The position numbers were made by a program, and so were the translations under genes. Shown in pieces: positions 1-9,190 of a stretch of 64,000 bases of DNA. This DNA is from Flectobacillus sp. BAB-3569. GTDB taxonomy: Bacteria > Bacteroidota > Bacteroidia > Cytophagales > Spirosomataceae. The stretch's first letter is position 1. Each line of letters begins with the position of its first letter. The notes below the pieces were generated by a model. It ran no database searches, was not told the DNA's origin, and was given only the letters and a program-made list of their open reading frames with translations. The stretch covers positions 1 through 64,000 of the forward strand of contig NZ_NJFZ01000024.1 of the NCBI RefSeq assembly GCF_002270355.1. Reading direction: 5' to 3'.

Positions 1-601
1 CTCTGGTAGTCCACCAACTCATCTGACATACACTTACAGACTCACCCAAAGCTGAGAGCAACGTACTTGTCCAATGATAGCCAGGAACACAAATACGTTT
101 ATTAGGAGGAGAATAGTATCCTTTTTTTATCCGTGTTAGTCGTTTTGCCTTTGAGCTTTCTACACTACAAAGCCCTTCCAAAAACCAAGATTCAGCCTTT
201 TCTAGCCGACTATCATCCCAAAGCATTAGCGGACGTTTTCCCTGTTTTACTAACGATTCAAGCCTTTTTCGAGTTTGACTAAAGAGAAAATTATCAATGA
301 TAGTAGATGTCCATTTTTTGGAACGTAACAGATTACTAATGCGTTTTGTCCCAGCGGGAGCATGTGAAAAACCGCAAATATAGCCACCTAACTCACTAAG
401 CAATAAGCCCATAGAGTTGTGTCGATGCAATAAAATGGCAACTATTAAATCGTAAAAAGTACGAACTAAACGCTTATCCAGAACAGAATCTAACGATAAC
501 TGGACGTCAGCAAGATAAAGATCAAGTTTATGAAGAAGTAAATGAGAGAGTCTTGACTTACTCGATTTTATGTCATTATTTTGTAGAAATGCTTTATGCA
601 T
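1..601 (-). CDS. DDE transposase (IS4-superfamily-like), cut by the window edge
   Basis: An open frame starts with ATG at 601 and reads leftwards through the window edge without a stop (about 200 codons). It is rich in Arg/Lys/Trp and contains LMLWDDSRLEK around residue 125, which looks like the first catalytic Asp block of DDE transposases, followed by EGLCSVESSKAKRLTRIKKGYY and a WWTTR motif near the end. Related IS4-superfamily transposases have a comparable block (WDDS.IEKPES...EGLCPVRSSK). It would cut and paste the insertion sequence that carries it. The remaining DDE residues lie outside the window, so neither intactness nor exact IS family can be judged. No host-like neighbour shares its direction in a way that suggests an operon. 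Confidence 0.75.
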   Translation of the reverse strand, partial: MHKAFLQNNDIKSSKSRLSHLLLHKLDLYLADVQLSLDSVLDKRLVRTFYDLIVAILLHRHNSMGLLLSELGGYICGFSHAPAGTKRISNLLRSKKWTSTIIDNFLFSQTRKRLESLVKQGKRPLMLWDDSRLEKAESWFLEGLCSVESSKAKRLTRIKKGYYSPPNKRICVPGYHWTSTLLSALGESVSVCQMSWWTTR

Positions 602-698
602 AGAAACCTCCTGTTTGTTTGTGTTTGTCGTAATTCACAAAGTAAACAAGGAGGTTTCGTTTTTAAAAGTCTTCACGAAAAATTCGGGATGACTCATG
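1..698 (-). mobile_element. Insertion sequence, one end only
   Basis: This comprises the transposase frame plus its roughly 95-base leader. The leader has a hairpin (GAAACCTCC at 603-611 against GGAGGTTTC at 651-659) just before the transposase ATG, which may limit read-through translation from outside promoters. From about 699 the sequence TTTGATGAAAACTTGGAGA is identical to 9231-9249, the flank of a chromosomal terminator hairpin. The IS end is therefore probably near 698, but without the other end the terminal repeats and target duplication cannot be defined. Confidence 0.5.
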
Positions 699-776
699 TT
701 TGATGAAAACTTGGAGAGTCATCCCAGTCTCATAATTCGAGGTGACGCTTGTTAAGTTTTATGACTAACACAGTGC

Positions 777-2492
777 TTAGTGTAACATGACTTTTCTCAA
801 AAGCTGTATCGGAAGCATGCCATTATCAGTAGCTTGATCATGAAACTTACGGAGTGAAAAGTATTTTCCTTGACGTTTTTTGACATCTTCTTTCAAAGCT
901 AACAATTGAAGTTTACCCAATGAGTAAGATAAATATCCCGGGTCAAATGTCCCACGAAGTGCTTCTTCGTAGGCTGGTTTTTCTTCATAATAGCAGTTAG
1001 CCATAAAGAATTTTGTACCTTCTTTGACAGACCAACCAGCGGTATGTTCTTTGATAGATACCACCAAACGACATAGTCTCAATAGTGATTCCGAGAGTTG
1101 TGCCATCTTATATTTCGCTATTACCTTTGGGTCGTCCGATTTTCCATATCCTTCTTCAAGCATCATTTGCTCGGTATAGTGCGCCCAGCCTTCTATAAAA
1201 GCATAGCTTCCAAACAATTTTCTTGTACGACTTACAGAGGAGGCATTTAAGTGTAAAAACTGTACATAATGCCCAGGGTATGCCTCATGAATCGAAATTA
1301 CCTCGGTCGAATATTTGTTAAACAAGGTCAACCATTCTTCTTTTTGAGCCGAAGTCCATTTATCCGATGGCGGAGTTACATAGTAATAGGCTTCTGATGC
1401 TTCTGCTTTTTCGAAAGGTCCTGGTGTATCCATTGCCGCAGTTGCACCCACCATAAACGCAGGTGTTTTAACCACTTTTGCTCTTACTTCTGATGGAATA
1501 GTAATAATGCGATGATCAATCAAAAACTGTCTTATTTCCTCACATTTATTTTTTGTAAAAGACACCAAGGAATCAGCTTTGGGATGCTCTTTTTGAATCA
1601 TTTTAAACACCTCTTGAGGCGTTTTGGTCGAGTCAATAACTTTGGCTGCTTCGGCAAATTCCCGTTGTTCTTCTTTCAGTTTTTTTAACCCTATTTTCAA
1701 AATTTCTTCAGGATTTGTATCCAATAATTCATTATACTGAAGCATTTTGATGTAATTTCTTCTACCGATAGCATATTTTCCATGCGCACGAGGAAGGGTA
1801 TGTTTTTGCAGATAATCAGCAAAACCTCTCAATGCCCTACTGGCGATTTTGGTAGAGTAAGCCAAAGAGTCTTTTAGGTTTTTTTGATACACCTTTTCAA
1901 ATGCCTTTGGAATATCTTTTTCGACATATTCTGCTGTACTTCTAAAAGCATCTATCGACAACTCAACCTCTTCTTTGTAGTTGATGGAGGTCATATTTTG
2001 TTTGGCAGTTACCAAAAAGTTTGGTAGCTGTTTTTCAAAATGAATAACCGCTTTAGCACGTTGGTCAATACTTGCATAATTTCTTTTGACATAAGGTGTT
2101 AGGTCAATAACGCCTAGGTAGGTCAATGGTCTTTCTGCAATATGAAGCACATTGTATTTATGGAGAGAGTTTTTGACTTGACTGACAAGAAGATAGTAGT
2201 CTATCAAATTATTTTGAGAAAGCTTAGTCGTGTCAAGGCTTTCGAATTTGGCTAAAAACTCATTCAAATGAGTGGCTTCCTTGTCAATTCCTTCTTTGCT
2301 AAAATCAGGCAACTTCCCATCAAATTGATGGTATCCTTGAGCGACAGCCACTGTAGGGTGCCCCATCAAGTAATTTTCTATAAATTCACTAGATACTTTT
2401 TCAAATTTTTGATCTTCTGACTCAAATAATCCGCAACTAGTAAGCAATAAAATCACAAGAGCAAGATGCGTAAGCTTGCTAAAATGCTTCAT
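777..2492 (-). CDS. DUF885 family lipoprotein, putative metallopeptidase
   Basis: About 571 residues. The ATG at 2492 is chosen because it gives a clean lipoprotein signal (MKHFSKLTHLALVILLLTSCG, lipobox LTSC); a longer TTG-started frame to 2594 would run into the region of the lysS promoter. The body matches DUF885: a long helical region, then HEAYPGHYVQFLH (around residue 400) and EGWAHYTEQMMLEEG (around residue 435). The HExxxGH motif and downstream EGWAHY are the expected zinc ligands and catalytic Glu of this family, so a peptidase in the cell envelope is likely, with unknown substrate. It is divergent from lysS and stands alone. Confidence 0.85.
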   Translation of the reverse strand: MKHFSKLTHLALVILLLTSCGLFESEDQKFEKVSSEFIENYLMGHPTVAVAQGYHQFDGKLPDFSKEGIDKEATHLNEFLAKFESLDTTKLSQNNLIDYYLLVSQVKNSLHKYNVLHIAERPLTYLGVIDLTPYVKRNYASIDQRAKAVIHFEKQLPNFLVTAKQNMTSINYKEEVELSIDAFRSTAEYVEKDIPKAFEKVYQKNLKDSLAYSTKIASRALRGFADYLQKHTLPRAHGKYAIGRRNYIKMLQYNELLDTNPEEILKIGLKKLKEEQREFAEAAKVIDSTKTPQEVFKMIQKEHPKADSLVSFTKNKCEEIRQFLIDHRIITIPSEVRAKVVKTPAFMVGATAAMDTPGPFEKAEASEAYYYVTPPSDKWTSAQKEEWLTLFNKYSTEVISIHEAYPGHYVQFLHLNASSVSRTRKLFGSYAFIEGWAHYTEQMMLEEGYGKSDDPKVIAKYKMAQLSESLLRLCRLVVSIKEHTAGWSVKEGTKFFMANCYYEEKPAYEEALRGTFDPGYLSYSLGKLQLLALKEDVKKRQGKYFSLRKFHDQATDNGMLPIQLLRKVMLH

Positions 2493-2601
2493 AATACCCG
2501 ATGAGTTTAATGACAATTTGTGCAAAATACAGATTTTTGACGCATGATTACGAAAAAAAACGAAAATTCGTGAAAGATACCCTTTATTAGGCAATTCTAG
2601 G

Positions 2602-2632
2602 TTTGAAGACCCAGTAATTCTGACTAATTTTG
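2602..2632 (+). promoter_or_regulatory. Bacteroidota-type sigma-A promoter of lysS
   Basis: TTTG at 2602-2605, exactly 19 bases, then TAATTTTG at 2625-2632. This is a full match to the Bacteroidota consensus TTTG-N19-TAnnTTTG. Transcription would start near 2638, giving a leader of about 80 bases before lysS. Confidence 0.7.
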
Positions 2633-2717
2633 CACTCTTTACGAAATCGTAGTAGATTACTATTCATGCAACTATTGCCCCGAAACTAATCTTGGGCAAA
2701 ATTATCAATCAAGTACA

Positions 2718-4430
2718 ATGCTATCAGAACAAGAAATCCTCCGTCGCCAGAAGCGCGAAGAGTTGATGAGATTGGGAATCGACCCATATCCTGCCGAGAT
2801 GTTTGAAGTGAACGTAACGGCCGCTGATATTCACAAGAATTACGAGAATAATAAACTAGATTATAAACAGGTCTCAATCGCTGGTCGTCTGATGAGCTTT
2901 AGAATTATGGGTAGTGCCTCTTTTGCTGAATTGCAAGATAGTACTGGCCGTGTTCAGTTGTACTTTAGACGTGATGATTTGTGCCCTACCGAAGATAAAA
3001 CGCTTTATAATACGGTATTTAAGAAATTATTGGATATTGGTGACATCGTAGGTGTAAATGGATATGTATTTACTACACAAACGGGTGAAATTTCTATCCA
3101 TGTTACAGAGTTTAAAATCTTAAATAAATCTCTTCGTCCTCTACCAATCGTAAAACGCGATGATGATGGAAACGTTTATGATGGATTAACAGACCCTGAA
3201 ATTCGTTACCGTCAGCGCTATGTCGATTTGATTGTAAATCCACATATCAAGGATATCTTCTTGAAGCGCTCTCGTATTGTAACAACCATGCGTTCGTTGT
3301 TCGATTCAAAAGGGTGGTTAGAAGTTGAAACGCCAATCTTACAACCTATTCATGGTGGAGCATCAGCACGTCCTTTCAAAACTCACCACAATACATTAGA
3401 TATGCCTTTGTATATGCGTATTGCTAATGAATTGTATCTAAAACGCCTTATTGTAGGTGGTTTTGATGGAGTTTATGAGTTCGGTAAAATGTTCCGTAAC
3501 GAAGGTATGGACCGTACTCACAATCCTGAGTTTACTTCTCTGGAGTTTTATGTAGCTTACAAAGATTACAACTGGATGATGAATATTACGGAGGAAATTT
3601 TCGAAAAAGTAGCCATCGCTACCAACGGAGATTCTAAAGTTCAAGTAGGAGAGAACCTTATCGAGTTTGCTGGTCCGTTCGAGCGTTTGACAATTGCGGG
3701 TGCTATTGAGAAATACACAGGTGTAAATGTGGAAGGCATGGACGAAGCTACTTTGCGTCAACACTGTCAAGAGTGGGGAATCGAAGTGGATGCAACCATG
3801 GGTACAGGTAAATTGATTGATGAAGTGTTTGGAGAAAAAGTAGAAGCTAACTTGATTCAGCCAACTTTTATCATCGACTATCCAGTAGAGATGTCTCCAT
3901 TGACTAAGAAGCACCGTAGCAAGCCAGGTCTAGTAGAACGTTTTGAGTTGTTTGTAAACGGTAAAGAAGTTGCCAATGCTTATTCTGAATTAAATGATCC
4001 TATAGACCAACGAGAGCGTTTTGAAGAACAGTTGCGTTTGGCTGAGCGTGGTGACGAAGAAGCAATGGTTATGGATGAAGATTTCTTACGTTCTTTGGAA
4101 TATGGTATGCCTCCAACCGCTGGTATTGGTATTGGTATCGACCGTTTGACAATGTTGATGACTAATCAAACTACCATCCAAGAAGTATTGTTCTTCCCTC
4201 AAATGCGTCCAGAGAAGAAAGCTGAAGTTTCTACAAATGAAGAATACGAAGCTATTGGTGTTCCTACGGATTGGATTCCTGTATTGCAGAAAATGGGCTT
4301 CATGACAGTCGCAGGGTTGAAAGAAGCTAACCCAAACAAAGTATTCAATGATTTGGGAGGTATGCGCAAAAAGATGAAATTGACGATTGCTATTCCAACC
4401 AAAGACGAAGTCTTGAAGTGGTTTGAGTAA
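2718..4430 (+). CDS. lysS: Lysine--tRNA ligase (class II)
   Basis: 570 residues. It attaches lysine to tRNA-Lys in the cytoplasm. An N-terminal OB-fold (about residues 55-150) is followed by the class II catalytic core: motif 1 region around residues 190-215, motif 2 as FRNEGMDRTHNPEFTSLEFY (about 255-275), and motif 3 as GMPPTAGIGIGIDRLTML (about 462-480). Compared with the usual ~500 residues it has a C-terminal tail of roughly 70 residues after FFPQMRPE (EYEAIGVPTDWIPVLQKMGF...), which looks like a small helical domain; such extensions are common in Bacteroidota LysS. It has its own promoter and ends at a strong terminator. Confidence 0.97.
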   Translation: MLSEQEILRRQKREELMRLGIDPYPAEMFEVNVTAADIHKNYENNKLDYKQVSIAGRLMSFRIMGSASFAELQDSTGRVQLYFRRDDLCPTEDKTLYNTVFKKLLDIGDIVGVNGYVFTTQTGEISIHVTEFKILNKSLRPLPIVKRDDDGNVYDGLTDPEIRYRQRYVDLIVNPHIKDIFLKRSRIVTTMRSLFDSKGWLEVETPILQPIHGGASARPFKTHHNTLDMPLYMRIANELYLKRLIVGGFDGVYEFGKMFRNEGMDRTHNPEFTSLEFYVAYKDYNWMMNITEEIFEKVAIATNGDSKVQVGENLIEFAGPFERLTIAGAIEKYTGVNVEGMDEATLRQHCQEWGIEVDATMGTGKLIDEVFGEKVEANLIQPTFIIDYPVEMSPLTKKHRSKPGLVERFELFVNGKEVANAYSELNDPIDQRERFEEQLRLAERGDEEAMVMDEDFLRSLEYGMPPTAGIGIGIDRLTMLMTNQTTIQEVLFFPQMRPEKKAEVSTNEEYEAIGVPTDWIPVLQKMGFMTVAGLKEANPNKVFNDLGGMRKKMKLTIAIPTKDEVLKWFE

Positions 4431-4438
4431 ATTAGCTA

Positions 4439-4468
4439 CGCTTGACAAGGCCAAAACTTTGTCAAGCG
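4439..4468. repeat. Hairpin just after lysS
   Basis: CGCTTGACAA (4439-4448) pairs perfectly with TTGTCAAGCG (4459-4468). It has no T run of its own and sits directly before the main terminator, possibly protecting the lysS mRNA end. Confidence 0.55.
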
Positions 4469-4482
4469 TTATATAAGTAACA

Positions 4483-4524
4483 AAAAAAGCTGAATTTTGA
4501 TTTGACTCAAAATTCAGCTTTTTT
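4483..4524. terminator. Bidirectional terminator between lysS and the first csp gene
   Basis: An 18-bp perfect stem (4483-4500 with 4507-4524) has A6 on one side and T6 on the other, with a 6-base loop. It can terminate both lysS and the convergent cold-shock gene. Confidence 0.85.
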
Positions 4525-4578
4525 AATTTGTAACGATAAATGTTTAAAGATTTATCGTTACCGACAACTCAGTACTTA

Positions 4579-4776
4579 TTATGATAATTTTCTAACATTC
4601 ACCGCGTTCAATCCTTTTTTACCATCTGTAGTTTCAAAAGAAACAGAGTCGTTTTCACGAATTACTGCACCACCAAGGCCAGTTACGTGTACGAAGATTT
4701 CTTGGTTTGTTTCATCGTCTACGATAAAACCAAATCCTTTAGATTCGTTGAAAAATTTTACTTTACCAGTTTGCAT
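4579..4776 (-). CDS. Cold shock domain protein (CspA family)
   Basis: 65 residues, the whole protein being one cold-shock OB-fold. It shows the RNP1-like stretch KGFGFIV and RNP2-like IFVHVTG, which bind single-stranded RNA or DNA. Such proteins melt RNA structure or act as antiterminators. The next gene upstream on the same strand is a close paralogue; the two proteins differ at 13 of 65 positions. The leader is A/T-rich with no recognisable Shine-Dalgarno. Confidence 0.93.
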   Translation of the reverse strand: MQTGKVKFFNESKGFGFIVDDETNQEIFVHVTGLGGAVIRENDSVSFETTDGKKGLNAVNVRKLS

Positions 4777-4854
4777 AAAAAAAATAAATAAAAATATAAA
4801 AAATAAAAAAGTGCTAATGCTGACTTTTGCTTAAAACAAAGCCATCATATGAAA

Positions 4855-4880
4855 AATCCCAGCTAATGGAGTCTGGGATT
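4855..4880 (-). terminator. Terminator after the second csp gene
   Basis: AATCCCAG (4855-4862) pairs with CTGGGATT (4873-4880) and, read on the minus strand, runs into TTTTTC. It would separate the transcripts of the two tandem csp genes. Confidence 0.55.
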
Positions 4881-4977
4881 ATATAAGACCATATATAGCT
4901 TGAATGTTTATGCCTTGATTATTGCGGTTGTTTTGTCTGAAAACTAACGACAAATGACCAACGACAAGAGACGCAAA

Positions 4978-5175
4978 CTATCTAATTTTCTTCACATTAA
5001 CGGCGTTTAAGCCTTGCTTTCCTTCTATAGTCTCAAATGAAACCTTGTCATCTTGACGGATTTGTGTACCACCTAACCCAGTTACGTGAACAAAAATTTC
5101 CTGTGCAGTTTCATCATCTACGATAAAACCAAATCCTTTACTTTCGTTAAAGAATTTTACTGTACCTGTTTGCAT
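4978..5175 (-). CDS. Cold shock domain protein (CspA family), paralogue
   Basis: 65 residues from the ATG at 5175 (MQTGTVKFFNESKG). The frame can be extended upstream to 5223, but the extra 16 residues have no counterpart in the neighbouring paralogue, so the shorter start is chosen. It carries the same RNA-binding motifs KGFGFIV and IFVHVTG. It lies about 200 bases upstream of its paralogue in the same direction, probably as a separate transcript because a hairpin lies between them. Role: an RNA/ssDNA chaperone. Confidence 0.93.
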   Translation of the reverse strand: MQTGTVKFFNESKGFGFIVDDETAQEIFVHVTGLGGTQIRQDDKVSFETIEGKQGLNAVNVKKIR

Positions 5176-5223
5176 GATTAAAAAAATAAAAATTGATAAT
5201 AAAAAACTCGAGCAAGCGCTCAA

Positions 5224-5712
5224 AGGCTCGCACCAAATAGTTCTAAAAAAACTAACAGTAAGTTTTTAAGTTCTTGATAATCACAGAGGGACAATACTAG
5301 AAGGAATTGTAAACTCTTGAAAACTGGTAACTTTTGGACTTCGGAGATCGTATAATTAAGAACTATTATTTCTCAAATGTAGGTATAATTTTATACAATC
5401 CAACTTTTAGGATTCTTTTTTTTTGAAAATGAGTAAAAATACCTGACATTTAGATTAGAAAAGTTACATTTTCTATGGTAATGTTCAAATATTGAGCACT
5501 AAAAATAACCTTAATTTAAAGGCGATTCTCAAAGATAAAGACCATAGGGTTATCTAAGTGTCTCATTTACAAATTGTTTGTGTTTATAAGTTTTGTGCAA
5601 AAAGCATACTAAGCTTAGGAGATTTTCGTATATTTGTTTACTAATAGATTGGCAGTCTACTGTCAATAAAGCCTTTTCAAACTATTGATTAAATAATCCC
5701 TAATTTACTACC
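5224..5712. other. Intergenic region between csp and the PspC gene
   Basis: About 490 bases of AT-rich DNA between divergent genes. I see no RNA gene. The only clear signal is the TATATTTG at 5629-5636. The rest could include the long leader typical of cold-shock mRNAs, but no conserved cold box can be identified. Confidence 0.5.
5629..5636 (+). promoter_or_regulatory. Possible -7 element upstream of the PspC-domain gene
   Basis: TATATTTG fits the Bacteroidota -7 consensus TAnnTTTG and lies about 75 bases before the start codon. No TTTG is found at the expected 19-base spacing, so only half of the promoter is supported. Confidence 0.35.
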
Positions 5713-5934
5713 ATGCTAAAATTCAAGTACTTTGTTGAACAACACGTGTTTGGCGTGTGCACACGAATGGGCGAAAAATTTGGTATTGCTACTGGGAGTA
5801 TTCGCTTGTACTTTATTTATACGACTTTTCTAACAATGGGTTCGCCCATCATTATCTATTTGATATTGGCTTTTTGGATGAACATTCGTAAATACCTTCG
5901 CCAAAGAAATCACCCGACAGTTTGGGAGTTATAG
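5713..5934 (+). CDS. Small PspC-domain membrane protein
   Basis: 73 residues, essentially one PspC domain: an amphipathic start (VFGVCTRMGEKFGIATGSIRLYFIYTTF) and a hydrophobic helix (SPIIIYLILAFWMNI). PspC-type proteins sit in the inner membrane and sense or relay envelope stress; in Bacteroidota a stand-alone form of this size is common and uncharacterised. The stop codon abuts the stop of the convergent glycosyltransferase with no gap. Confidence 0.8.
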   Translation: MLKFKYFVEQHVFGVCTRMGEKFGIATGSIRLYFIYTTFLTMGSPIIIYLILAFWMNIRKYLRQRNHPTVWEL

Positions 5935-6942
5935 TTATTTGGGTAAGTCGCTAAATTTCTTGATACCATTCAAAAAATGCGCTTTTACGATAGAGTTTGG
6001 ATGAATAAACTTATATCCATTCTTTCGTATAAGTGCTTTTCTTTTTTGATGCCAACTCCCAAAATTTGCATAAAAGTTGAAATGCGCCTTGATTACAGCC
6101 AGACAGTCCTGCCAGCCTCCATCAATCAAAAATTTTGCTCCTGCAATACCGTCAAGTACCAATCGCATAAAAATGTTCAACCAAAGATGTTGAGGAGGAT
6201 GGTTTTTGTAAAGGAGGGCTAAACCATTACGGAAGTTAAGATACGTTTTTCTTGGATTGGACTTATGTAATGTTCCGCCGCCTACATGATACACAGTAGA
6301 CTCAGCTGAGTAATATACCTTGTAGCCTGCTAAGTGTATACGCCAACAAAGATCGATTTCTTCCATGTGGGCAAAAAAGTCACCGTCAAAGCCTCCAACT
6401 TCATGAAATGTAGCGGCACGAACAAACATACATGCACCTGTAGCCCAAAATACCTCTCGAGTATCGTTATATTGACCTTGGTCTGTTTCTAGATTATTAA
6501 AGATTCGTCCTCTGCAAAAAGGGTATCCTAAGAAATCAATGAAACCACCAGCGGCACCTGCATATTCAAAAGTATCTTTTTTGTTGAAATCTAGGAGTTT
6601 GGGTTGGCATGCAGCAATGGAATCATCCGAATCCATAAGTGTAATTATAGGCTCGATCCAGTTATCACACACTTCTACGTCTGAGTTGAGTAAGATATAA
6701 TATTCGGAGTCGACTAGTGCTAGTGCCTCGTTATAACCTTGTGCATAACCATGATTTTCAGTAAGTTCGATTAATCGAACTGCGGGAAACATCGTTTTAA
6801 GAAGCGGTATAGATTGGTCTGTGGAAGCATTATCGGCAACAATAATTTCTGCTAATGGCGAATGAGAAATTACGGATGGTAGAAATTGTTTTAGAAACTT
6901 TTCTCCATTGTAATTTAAAATAACAACTGCAACTTTTTTCAT
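5935..6942 (-). CDS. Family 2 glycosyltransferase
   Basis: 335 residues. A GT-A fold domain at the N terminus starts VAVVILNYNGEKFLKQFLPSV and contains VADNASTDQS and the LNSDVEV segment holding the DxD-like metal site; FWATGACMFVRAATFHEVGGFDGDFFAHMEEIDLCWR (about 165-205) is the acceptor-side ED box typical of rhamnosyltransferase-like GT2 enzymes. It probably transfers a sugar from a nucleotide donor to a surface polysaccharide. It stands alone, with no polysaccharide cluster around it, so donor and acceptor are unknown. Confidence 0.9.
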   Translation of the reverse strand: MKKVAVVILNYNGEKFLKQFLPSVISHSPLAEIIVADNASTDQSIPLLKTMFPAVRLIELTENHGYAQGYNEALALVDSEYYILLNSDVEVCDNWIEPIITLMDSDDSIAACQPKLLDFNKKDTFEYAGAAGGFIDFLGYPFCRGRIFNNLETDQGQYNDTREVFWATGACMFVRAATFHEVGGFDGDFFAHMEEIDLCWRIHLAGYKVYYSAESTVYHVGGGTLHKSNPRKTYLNFRNGLALLYKNHPPQHLWLNIFMRLVLDGIAGAKFLIDGGWQDCLAVIKAHFNFYANFGSWHQKRKALIRKNGYKFIHPNSIVKAHFLNGIKKFSDLPK

Positions 6943-7353
6943 TATAGTGGTGAATCAAAATTAAAACTGAACTTACCATTAGCAGTACCCATAGTACCAT
7001 GCAAGAAATATTTTACAAAGTTGCAATAAGATTTTTTCTGAAACAAAAACAAATCTTTGAAAAGTCTAAATCATTTCACCAATTGATTTTTTAGTAGTGT
7101 CAGGTTTGATACATTGCCAGTCAGGGATTACCTGAAAGACGCATGAAATACGTATATTTGCAAGCTTAAAGGCGGAGTATGTGTAGCAATTTGATTGTAT
7201 GAGCTAGATTTTGTTAGATTTTGTATCAATAAATCGTGTTGAATTTCCTATTTTTAGGCATACTCTAAGGCTAGCAGGCTGAGAGATTTTTCTTAAACCC
7301 TTTTCTATTTTGATTCTAGCTGTAGCTACCCAAACACTAAAACTTCAAACTAA
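6943..7353. other. Divergent intergenic region before the amino acid permease
   Basis: 410 bases with a TATATTTG at 7153-7160 that could be the -7 element of the permease promoter, implying a leader of about 190 bases. In that leader, GAGTATG near 7176 and CATACTC near 7259 can pair. I do not recognise a known riboswitch in it. Confidence 0.35.
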
Positions 7354-9006
7354 ATGTCTAAAAACACTATTTTTCGTAAAAAAAACATTCAGAGTGTACT
7401 GAGCCAAAGTGAAGACGGTCATTCGTCGGGCTTAGTAAAAGTACTTGGCGTAAGAGACTTAACATCCTTTGGTATTGCAGCGATTATTGGCGCAGGAATT
7501 TTTAGTACCATTGGTAGAGCAAGCTTTGAAGGTGGGCCAGCGGTATCGCTTCTTTTTGTTTTTGTTTCGATCGCCTGCGTATTTACAGCGCTTTGTTATG
7601 CACAATTTGCGTCTATGGTGCCAGTTTCGGGTAGCGCTTATACTTATGCTTATGTGTCTTTCGGAGAAATATTTGCTTGGATTATTGGTTGGGCTTTGAT
7701 TTTGGAATATGCAGTTTCTAATATGGTGGTAGCCATATCATGGTCTGAATATTTTGTAGGAATGCTCACGGGCTTTGGTATTCATTTTCCTGATTATCTG
7801 ACTATTGACTACGGAACAGCAAGCAAGGCTTTTGAGGCTATTCAACGTGGTGAGCAAGCAACAGACGTCATGAAAGTGGCAGCTGCGGCTTATGAACATG
7901 CGCCAACGATTTTTGGTAATGCAAAATTATTGATTGATTTGCCTGCAGGGGTCATTACTATTTTGGTGACAGGTTTGGTATATATTGGTATTAAAGAATC
8001 ACGTACCGCAAGTAACGCTTTGGTTGTGTTGAAGCTGTTGGTGATTTTCTTGGTGATTATTATGGGTGCATTTTATGTAAAACCAGAAAACTGGTCGCCA
8101 TTTGCTCCTAATGGTGTACAAGGCGTTTTGGGAGGAGTGGCTTCTGTATTTTTTGCCTTTATTGGCTTTGACTCGATTTCGACTACGGCTGAAGAATGTC
8201 GTGATCCACAAAGAGATTTGCCACGTGCGATGATTTATTGTTTGATTATTTGTACAGTGCTTTATGTTGCTATTACCTTGGTTTTGACAGGAATGGTAAA
8301 TTATACAGAATTGAAAGTAGATGATCCTTTGGCGTATGTATTCCAAAAAATTGGCTTTGATTTTGTGGCAGGTGTGATTTCAGTTTCTGCTGTAGTAGCT
8401 ATCACAAGTGCCTTATTGGTATATCAAATGGGACAACCACGTATCTGGATGTCGATGAGTCGTGATGGATTATTGTGGAAAAAGTTCTCAGAAATTCACC
8501 CTAAATTCAAAACTCCAGGTTTTGCGACTATTATGACAGGATTGGTAGTAGCAATTCCATCCTTGTTTATGGATATGGGCTTTTTTGTGGACTTAACAAG
8601 TGTGGGTACTTTCTTTGCTTTTATCTTGGTTTGCGGTGGTATTTTATATCTGGATTATCAAGGTTTGTCAAAAGACGCAACCTTTAAAGTCCCATATATC
8701 AATGGTAAATATATTGTTGCTACATTGTTTATTATCGGATTTGGCTATGCTATCTCGCAAGGAACTTTTGTGGAGCATTTGCAAGAAAAACCACTATTGG
8801 CTGTGTTTTGGTTAGTTTGGATAGCATTGTCAGTTATGGCTTTCAGATTTAATTTTTCATTACTTCCTGTACTTGGTATTTTAACGAACCTTTATCTGAT
8901 GACCGAATTGGGGGTAACTAACTGGGCTATCTTCATTATTTGGTTGATTATTGGTCTTGTGATTTATTTTGGCTACGGCTATCGTCATAGTAAGCTTTCC
9001 AAATAA
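7354..9006 (+). CDS. APC superfamily amino acid permease
   Basis: 550 residues, about 12-14 predicted membrane helices. The early motif FGIAAIIGAGIFSTIG (about residues 36-51) is the substrate-binding GxG region of APC transporters, and GFDSISTTAEECRDPQRDLPRAM (about 272-294) is typical of the cationic amino acid transporter branch. It most likely takes up amino acids using a proton or sodium gradient. The length is slightly above the ~480 of YfnA-like members because of a loop near residues 145-185. Single gene, followed by a strong hairpin. Confidence 0.92.
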   Translation: MSKNTIFRKKNIQSVLSQSEDGHSSGLVKVLGVRDLTSFGIAAIIGAGIFSTIGRASFEGGPAVSLLFVFVSIACVFTALCYAQFASMVPVSGSAYTYAYVSFGEIFAWIIGWALILEYAVSNMVVAISWSEYFVGMLTGFGIHFPDYLTIDYGTASKAFEAIQRGEQATDVMKVAAAAYEHAPTIFGNAKLLIDLPAGVITILVTGLVYIGIKESRTASNALVVLKLLVIFLVIIMGAFYVKPENWSPFAPNGVQGVLGGVASVFFAFIGFDSISTTAEECRDPQRDLPRAMIYCLIICTVLYVAITLVLTGMVNYTELKVDDPLAYVFQKIGFDFVAGVISVSAVVAITSALLVYQMGQPRIWMSMSRDGLLWKKFSEIHPKFKTPGFATIMTGLVVAIPSLFMDMGFFVDLTSVGTFFAFILVCGGILYLDYQGLSKDATFKVPYINGKYIVATLFIIGFGYAISQGTFVEHLQEKPLLAVFWLVWIALSVMAFRFNFSLLPVLGILTNLYLMTELGVTNWAIFIIWLIIGLVIYFGYGYRHSKLSK

Positions 9007-9190
9007 ATAACAAGCTGTTAATGGTATATGAGTTATTTGTTAATAGTGTATCAGTTATTAGAATGTGCTCATAGTCAAGAGGCTATCATCAAATTGCAGC
9101 TCAGATATACTATTGATCACCCAAATATGATTTATTTCGAATGGAGTGAATATCTTTTAAATTTACTGATTAGTTATCTAACATATTAAT

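Noticed and set aside
3438-3914. 158-codon frame antisense to lysS
   Set aside because: Shadow of a strongly conserved gene; Cys/His/Phe-rich composition typical of reverse-strand translation.
4502-4834. 110-codon frame on the plus strand
   Set aside because: It is antisense to the first cold-shock gene and begins inside the lysS terminator.
7270-7310. GGCTGAGAG near the permease start considered as a TPP riboswitch
   Set aside because: The matching AACCTGAT half is absent and the gene is an amino acid permease.
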